From positions 1 through 11,217 of the forward strand of contig JAIESS010000115.1 in NCBI GenBank assembly GCA_019745755.1: a DNA stretch of 11,217 nt, given 5' to 3'. Source of the DNA: Alphaproteobacteria bacterium. GTDB taxonomy: Bacteria > Pseudomonadota > Alphaproteobacteria > Paracaedibacterales > JAKBAR01. Positions 7,874 through 11,217 of this stretch are shown piece by piece (positions within the stretch are counted from its first letter, which is position 1; each line of letters starts with the position of its first letter). A program made the translations under genes and the position numbers. The notes under the pieces were generated by a model. It was not told the DNA's origin. It saw only the letters and a program-made list of their open reading frames with translations, and did not search any database.

Positions 7874-8281
7874 GTGACGCAATACCCGACCTATACTCAT
7901 GTGACTGACGATATTAAAGTCAGCGTATATCCTATTTTTCTTGAGAATCAGTCCAATCCAGATGAGTATCATTTTTTGTGGGCGTACCATGTAAAAATTG
8001 AAAACCTTGGCAAGACAATGGTGCAGTTGCGTAGTCGCTACTGGCGTATTATTGATGGTTTTGGCCGTTTTCAAGAGGTAAAAGGCCCCGGCGTCGTAGG
8101 AGAACAACCTGTGTTGAATCCAGGCGAATCTTTTGAATATACAAGCGGAACACCTCTTAGCACACCCTCCGGCATTATGGAAGGGCACTATGTTATGGAA
8201 ACTGTGAAGGGGGAAAAGCTCGAAGTGCGCATCCCAAGCTTTTCTCTGGATAGCCCTTTTGATCGGGTGAGCTGGCATTAG
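7874..8281 (+). CDS. apaG: ApaG family protein (DUF525)
   Basis: A 135-residue single-domain protein with the ApaG immunoglobulin-like fold. The family hallmarks are all present: YHFLWAYHVKIENLG, VQLRSRYWRIIDGFG, VVGEQPVLNPGESFEYTSG and the glycine/methionine-rich GIMEGHYVM. ApaG is a conserved bacterial protein linked genetically to Co2+/Mg2+ resistance and nucleotide (Ap4A) metabolism. Its biochemical role is not settled. The start is a GTG at 7874 with GAGG at 7862-7865. An in-frame TGA at 7847-7849 rules out a longer form, and no in-frame ATG precedes it. It stands alone on the plus strand, between the divergent TPR-bamB-rnhA operon and the convergent type VI genes. Confidence 0.93.
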   Translation: MTQYPTYTHVTDDIKVSVYPIFLENQSNPDEYHFLWAYHVKIENLGKTMVQLRSRYWRIIDGFGRFQEVKGPGVVGEQPVLNPGESFEYTSGTPLSTPSGIMEGHYVMETVKGEKLEVRIPSFSLDSPFDRVSWH

Positions 8282-8300
8282 GATACAATATATCCTTTTT
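8281..8300 (+). terminator. Short stem-loop plus T-run after apaG
   Basis: GGATA (8281-8285) pairs with TATCC (8291-8295) across a 5-nt loop, followed directly by five Ts (8296-8300). It overlaps the last base of the apaG stop codon. The arrangement fits an intrinsic terminator, but a 5-bp stem with only two G-C pairs is weak. Confidence 0.35.
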
Positions 8301-8354
8301 AAATGATTATTCGTCAGGAAGGCCTTGGGATGAATTGTGCTTATGTATTTCTAT

Positions 8355-8408
8355 AGATTCTAGTAAACTTTAACTAACCCTGTTAGTTGCTAGGTTTCAC
8401 TAGAATCT
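8355..8408. repeat. 54-bp nested inverted repeat between apaG and tssE
   Basis: The outer arms AGATTCTAGT (8355-8364) and ACTAGAATCT (8399-8408) are perfect 10-bp complements. The inner arms AACTAAC (8372-8378) and GTTAGTT (8382-8388) are perfect 7-bp complements around a 3-nt loop. The segments between them (AAACTT and AGGTTTC) also pair with a bulge and a wobble. The whole element can form one long cruciform or RNA hairpin. It starts three bases after the tssE stop codon, so it may mark the end of the type VI transcript or shield its 3' end. No U-tract follows on either strand. A recombination or protein-binding site is an alternative. The structure is certain, the role unknown. Confidence 0.7.
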
Positions 8409-8411
8409 AAG

Positions 8412-8903
8412 TTATACAGTAGGTTTAAGAGCCATTGAAAAAGTGACTTCTTCTTGAAAATGGGGTGAGCACAAAGTGGCTGTAATGGTGATATTAAGGA
8501 ATTGTTTGCTTTTATCTACACCTTGGATGACGACGGTAATATTGGAAAGGCGAGGTTCAAAGCGCTCAATGATCTTTTCAAGATAACGAGTAAGGGGTTT
8601 CCAATTATAGGTATTTGTTCCTTCAAACATACTAAATTCTGGCACACCGAACATTCCAGGGAGACCAAAATTATCGTCATTCTTTGAAAGGGCGATATAA
8701 TCTTTTTTTTCAAACTTAACGAAGCTACCGAGAATATGAAAAAGTTCCCGTTCAATGGATTTTGTCATGGAATCAAAGTCATGAAACTTTTGAACAGGAG
8801 ATTCGTGAGTAGCGTCGATATCAAAATCAACGAGTCGTTCAAACAAAGGAATAAAAGCCCCTGGACACTTTTGCGGTTCATGAATATAAGAAGATTTCTT
8901 CAT
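8412..8903 (-). CDS. tssE: Type VI secretion baseplate protein TssE (gp25-like)
   Basis: A 163-residue homologue of phage T4 gp25, the wedge protein that nucleates sheath polymerisation on the baseplate. Family features are SIERELFHILGS (49-60), FGVPEFSMF (85-93) in the place of the usual YGLPD motif, and the conserved KIIERFEPRLSNITV (110-124). The C-terminal strands (LNITITATLCSPHFQEEVTF) complete the gp25 fold. The length is typical. ATG 8903 follows the hcp stop by 24 bp with only a weak GGAT-type ribosome site. It is the last gene of the type VI run: tssF and tssG, which often come next, are absent, and the convergent apaG lies beyond. The assignment relies on motifs and on position after hcp; both agree. 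Confidence 0.87.
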   Translation of the reverse strand: MKKSSYIHEPQKCPGAFIPLFERLVDFDIDATHESPVQKFHDFDSMTKSIERELFHILGSFVKFEKKDYIALSKNDDNFGLPGMFGVPEFSMFEGTNTYNWKPLTRYLEKIIERFEPRLSNITVVIQGVDKSKQFLNITITATLCSPHFQEEVTFSMALKPTV

Positions 8904-8927
8904 GGCATTTTATCCAGGGTGTAATAT

Positions 8928-9494
8928 TTATTCGACAGTTAGTTTGGCGTAGTCAGTTTCACAGACATTTTGACCGCCGCTACCTTCATCATCTTGTTTA
9001 AATTCAGGATTTTCTTCCTTAACCTTGATAAAGCGGAAAGATACAGCAAAAAAATCTTTATCCTGAACCACCCGTGCAAAGATACAATCCGTATAAGTAA
9101 TAATCTGTAATGGTTTTTTAAGATCCGTCATATTTCCAAGACGTTTAATGGTAATGGTCGGGACAACTTTACCAGTGTTGAGAGTTTGACGTATCTTAGC
9201 TGTATAGGTTCCTGTGGGAATGAGCAAAGCTACCTCACTATGCTCAATGGCGGCTGATGTAAAAGTTTCATTGCCAATATGTCCCGATGTTTCGCGACTA
9301 TATTCATAATGAAAATCAAAAAGTTGTGAGTATGTGTCAAGACCATCAATGTTGCCCTTTGTGTGATCAGGAATTTCAACAATCCAATCGGGAGCCTTTT
9401 GTGTGGGCTTGCCACTCGCATCTAATTTTGGGATTTCAAGGGCTACTGTGCCAATGGTCACAAATCCAGGCATGGATCCTATTGTAGCTGCCAT
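8928..9494 (-). CDS. hcp: Type VI secretion tube protein Hcp (divergent)
   Basis: A 188-residue beta-rich protein assigned to Hcp, which stacks as hexameric rings to form the inner tube. The register with known Hcp is recognisable: a strand with YSQLFDFHYEYSRETS, then VVPTITIKRLG (like the KLTIRKAG region of Pseudomonas Hcp1), then LQIITYTDCIFARV (like the YLIITLKEVLVSSV region) and DFFAVSFRFIKVKEE. Its N-terminus is longer than in Hcp1 and its acidic C-terminal segment (about 160-176) is unusual. Two cysteines, C137 and C178, are present. The ribosome site is strong: AAAGGAGA at 9510-9503, eight bases before ATG 9494, fitting the high Hcp demand. It lies 40 bp after the sheath gene and before tssE, the standard place for hcp. 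Similarity is moderate, so context carries part of the call. Confidence 0.8.
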   Translation of the reverse strand: MAATIGSMPGFVTIGTVALEIPKLDASGKPTQKAPDWIVEIPDHTKGNIDGLDTYSQLFDFHYEYSRETSGHIGNETFTSAAIEHSEVALLIPTGTYTAKIRQTLNTGKVVPTITIKRLGNMTDLKKPLQIITYTDCIFARVVQDKDFFAVSFRFIKVKEENPEFKQDDEGSGGQNVCETDYAKLTVE

Positions 9495-9502
9495 AATATG
9501 TT

Positions 9503-9510
9503 TCTCCTTT
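9503..9510 (-). promoter_or_regulatory. Strong ribosome binding site of hcp
   Basis: AAAGGAGA on the minus strand, eight bases before the hcp ATG. It is the closest match to the full Shine-Dalgarno consensus among the starts examined in this window and would raise Hcp output relative to the sheath and TssE encoded in the same run. Confidence 0.8.
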
Positions 9511-9534
9511 GTTTATCTATTGCGTCTTATATGT

Positions 9535-11217
9535 TTATTTCGCAGGGGGTGGAAGTGTTGCCACCAAACGAATGGAGACACTGAGCTCTTCCAGCTGAAA
9601 GTGTGGCCTTAGGTACACAACCGATGTATAAGAGCCTGGTTTTCCAGGAATATCGAATACATCGATGCGTGCCTCACGTAGTGGGTAGCGTGCTTTGACA
9701 TTTTGCGATGCATCATCATTAAGGAGAACATAGCTTGCAATCCACGTGTTGAGGTATTTTGCCACATTGTCTTTTGTCATGAAGCTACCAATCTTGTCGC
9801 GCATGATCACTTTGATGTAGTGTGCAAAACGAGAGGCGGCAAGAATATAGGGTAGACGCGATGAAAGCGTCGCATTTGCATTCGCATCATCTGTATTATA
9901 GACTTTTGCTTTTTGAGCTGTTTGACCACCGAAGAAGGCGGCATAATCTGTTCCTTTACAGTGGCAAAGGGCAACGAATCCGAGATCGGAGAGTTCCTTT
10001 TCACGGCGATCCGTAATGGCTACTTGTGTTGGGCATTTAAGAGCAATATCACCGTCCGTCGTTTTAAACGTATAAGCAGGTAGACCTTCAACAATGCCTC
10101 CACCTTCTACACCGCGAATAGCTGCTGTCCAACCGTAGTGGGCAAAGGCATTGGTAATGCGTTCAGCCAGAATATACGCCGTGTTCGTCCAGCAGAATTT
10201 GCTGCTATCAGCACCGGCGACATCTTCTTCAAAGTTAATGCCTTCTGCTGGCATGGTATTCGCACCATACGGCATACGAATAAGTGTGTGAGGAAGGGTT
10301 AATGTGACATAACGGGAATCTTCCATATCACGGAAAGATGTCCATTTAATCAACTCTAAGCTTTCAAAAATTTTGGAAAGATCACGTGGAACGCCCAAAT
10401 GCTCAAAGGTATCAAGATCAAAGAGTTTTGCGTGAGCAGCTGTAATGAAAGGCGCGTGGGCTGCTGCTGCAACTTGTGATATTTTTTGCAAAAGCTCAAG
10501 ATCCATGGGATGACGCGTGAACTCGTAGTCACCGATAAGGCACGAATAGGGATGTCCACCAAAGGTACCGTATTCTTCTTCATAGATCTTTTTAAAGAGC
10601 ATGCTTTGATCAAACTCAATAGCCTTTTCAAGATCTTCAAGAATTTCATGTTTTGAGATATTGAGAAAGCGTAGCTTGAGATGGGTGCTTGTTTCCGTAT
10701 TCATCACAAGATAATGAAGGCCGCGCCAGGATCCTTCCAATTGTTGGAAATCAGGATCGTGCATGAATTCATTGAGCTGCCCTGTCATCATATCATCAAG
10801 ATGCTGCATACGTTGACTGATAAAGGCGACTGTGTCAGTTGCTGCGCTATCACCTTGTTCAATAAGTTCCTTTAAAAACTCTGTAACGAGTTCCTTTGCG
10901 TAAGCTTGTTGTGTTTCGTCTCTGGCAAGTCTGCCGTCAGACATCATGGCATTAAGAAGAGGAGTATCCGCAGAAGCATCACCATCAATGCCGAGCTCAG
11001 CCTTAAATGCAGTGCGCTTATCAGCATCCGTAATAACGGCACGAAGCATATCATCAAGGGCGTCATTACCATCAAGCTTTGTCATGAGATCTTTGAGGCG
11101 AATACGCGCGTTGTAAAGCTTATCCAATTCAGGAATTTGCTTGACGACGGAGAGTGGCTCGAAGTCGGAAATATCTTCAAAGAAGAGCTCAGCACTCATA
11201 TGCTCTTCTTGTGGATT
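9535..11217 (-). CDS. Type VI contractile sheath protein, apparent TssB-TssC fusion (5' partial)
   Basis: The frame is open from the right edge to the TAA at 9537-9535. Residues are numbered from the methionine at 11199. Residues 1-68 match the C-terminal region of TssB (VipA): LFFEDISDFEP, VVKQIPELDKLYNAR and LMTKLDGNDALDDMLRAVI, followed by the last helix. After a linker of about 10 residues a complete TssC (VipB) follows. It starts with the N-terminal helix region LLNAMMSDGRLARDE (81-95) and continues through FQQLEGSWRGLHYL (151-164), YGTFGGHPYSCLIGDYEF, AAAAHAPFITAA and VEGGGIVEGLP. It ends in the sheath strand LRPHFQLEELSVSIRLVATL. TssC alone is usually about 490 residues. The codons before 11199 (NPQEEH) contain no stop and fit the loop before this TssB strand, so the ATG is probably not the start. 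No ribosome site or in-frame start was found at the junction. Confidence 0.85.
   Translation of the reverse strand, partial: NPQEEHMSAELFFEDISDFEPLSVVKQIPELDKLYNARIRLKDLMTKLDGNDALDDMLRAVITDADKRTAFKAELGIDGDASADTPLLNAMMSDGRLARDETQQAYAKELVTEFLKELIEQGDSAATDTVAFISQRMQHLDDMMTGQLNEFMHDPDFQQLEGSWRGLHYLVMNTETSTHLKLRFLNISKHEILEDLEKAIEFDQSMLFKKIYEEEYGTFGGHPYSCLIGDYEFTRHPMDLELLQKISQVAAAAHAPFITAAHAKLFDLDTFEHLGVPRDLSKIFESLELIKWTSFRDMEDSRYVTLTLPHTLIRMPYGANTMPAEGINFEEDVAGADSSKFCWTNTAYILAERITNAFAHYGWTAAIRGVEGGGIVEGLPAYTFKTTDGDIALKCPTQVAITDRREKELSDLGFVALCHCKGTDYAAFFGGQTAQKAKVYNTDDANANATLSSRLPYILAASRFAHYIKVIMRDKIGSFMTKDNVAKYLNTWIASYVLLNDDASQNVKARYPLREARIDVFDIPGKPGSYTSVVYLRPHFQLEELSVSIRLVATLPPPAK

Noticed and set aside
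7839..7877. Twelve-codon frame MQDEAKPVRQDP overlapping the apaG start
   Set aside because: It is short, has no regulatory hallmark and no convincing ribosome site. The overlap with the GTG start is probably chance.
7778..8278. 166-codon minus-strand frame opposite apaG
   Set aside because: It is antisense to a clear apaG, and its translation shows no recognisable family.
11180..11199. ATG at 11199 as the true start of a stand-alone TssC of 554 residues
   Set aside because: The first 68 residues match the TssB C-terminus, the frame is open upstream to the edge, and only a poorly spaced AGAAGAG precedes the ATG. The longer fused frame is the better reading.

Overview
The window carries ten protein genes and no RNA genes, mobile elements or CRISPR arrays that I could see. 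It reads as chromosomal DNA of an alphaproteobacterium. The strongest marker is an FzlA-type division protein with the intact alphaproteobacterial C-terminal tail; an alphaproteobacterial-style TPR/BamB pair and TrkA agree. Base composition is modest (roughly mid-40s % G+C by eye, not counted), lower than in free-living Caulobacter- or Rhizobium-type genomes. With a type VI secretion locus, this would fit a host- or protist-associated lineage, but that is inference only.

Left part (1-2015, all minus strand): fzlA is followed by trkA, which runs off the left edge. A 286-bp divergent gap leads into a plus-strand three-gene operon (2302-5070). It encodes a DevC-like permease, a DevA-like ATPase and a DevB-like periplasmic adaptor, and its coding ends are tightly packed. 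Together they form one putative tripartite ABC exporter.

Middle part: a minus-strand operon (7746 down to 5127) encodes a membrane-anchored TPR protein, the BamB lipoprotein and RNase HI. rnhA starts 2 nt after the bamB stop. Divergent from it, apaG lies on the plus strand (7874-8281).

Right part (8412-11217, minus strand): this is the downstream end of a type VI secretion cluster, in the order sheath, hcp, tssE. The sheath gene is the most unusual item. One uninterrupted frame carries the C-terminal region of TssB (small sheath subunit) followed directly by a complete TssC (large sheath subunit), and it stays open to the right edge. This looks like a natural TssB-TssC fusion, giving a single-chain sheath protomer as in phage tails.

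Two long inverted repeats (1295-1343 and 8355-8408) sit immediately behind the stop codons of fzlA and tssE. Each has perfect 10-bp outer arms and no U-tract.
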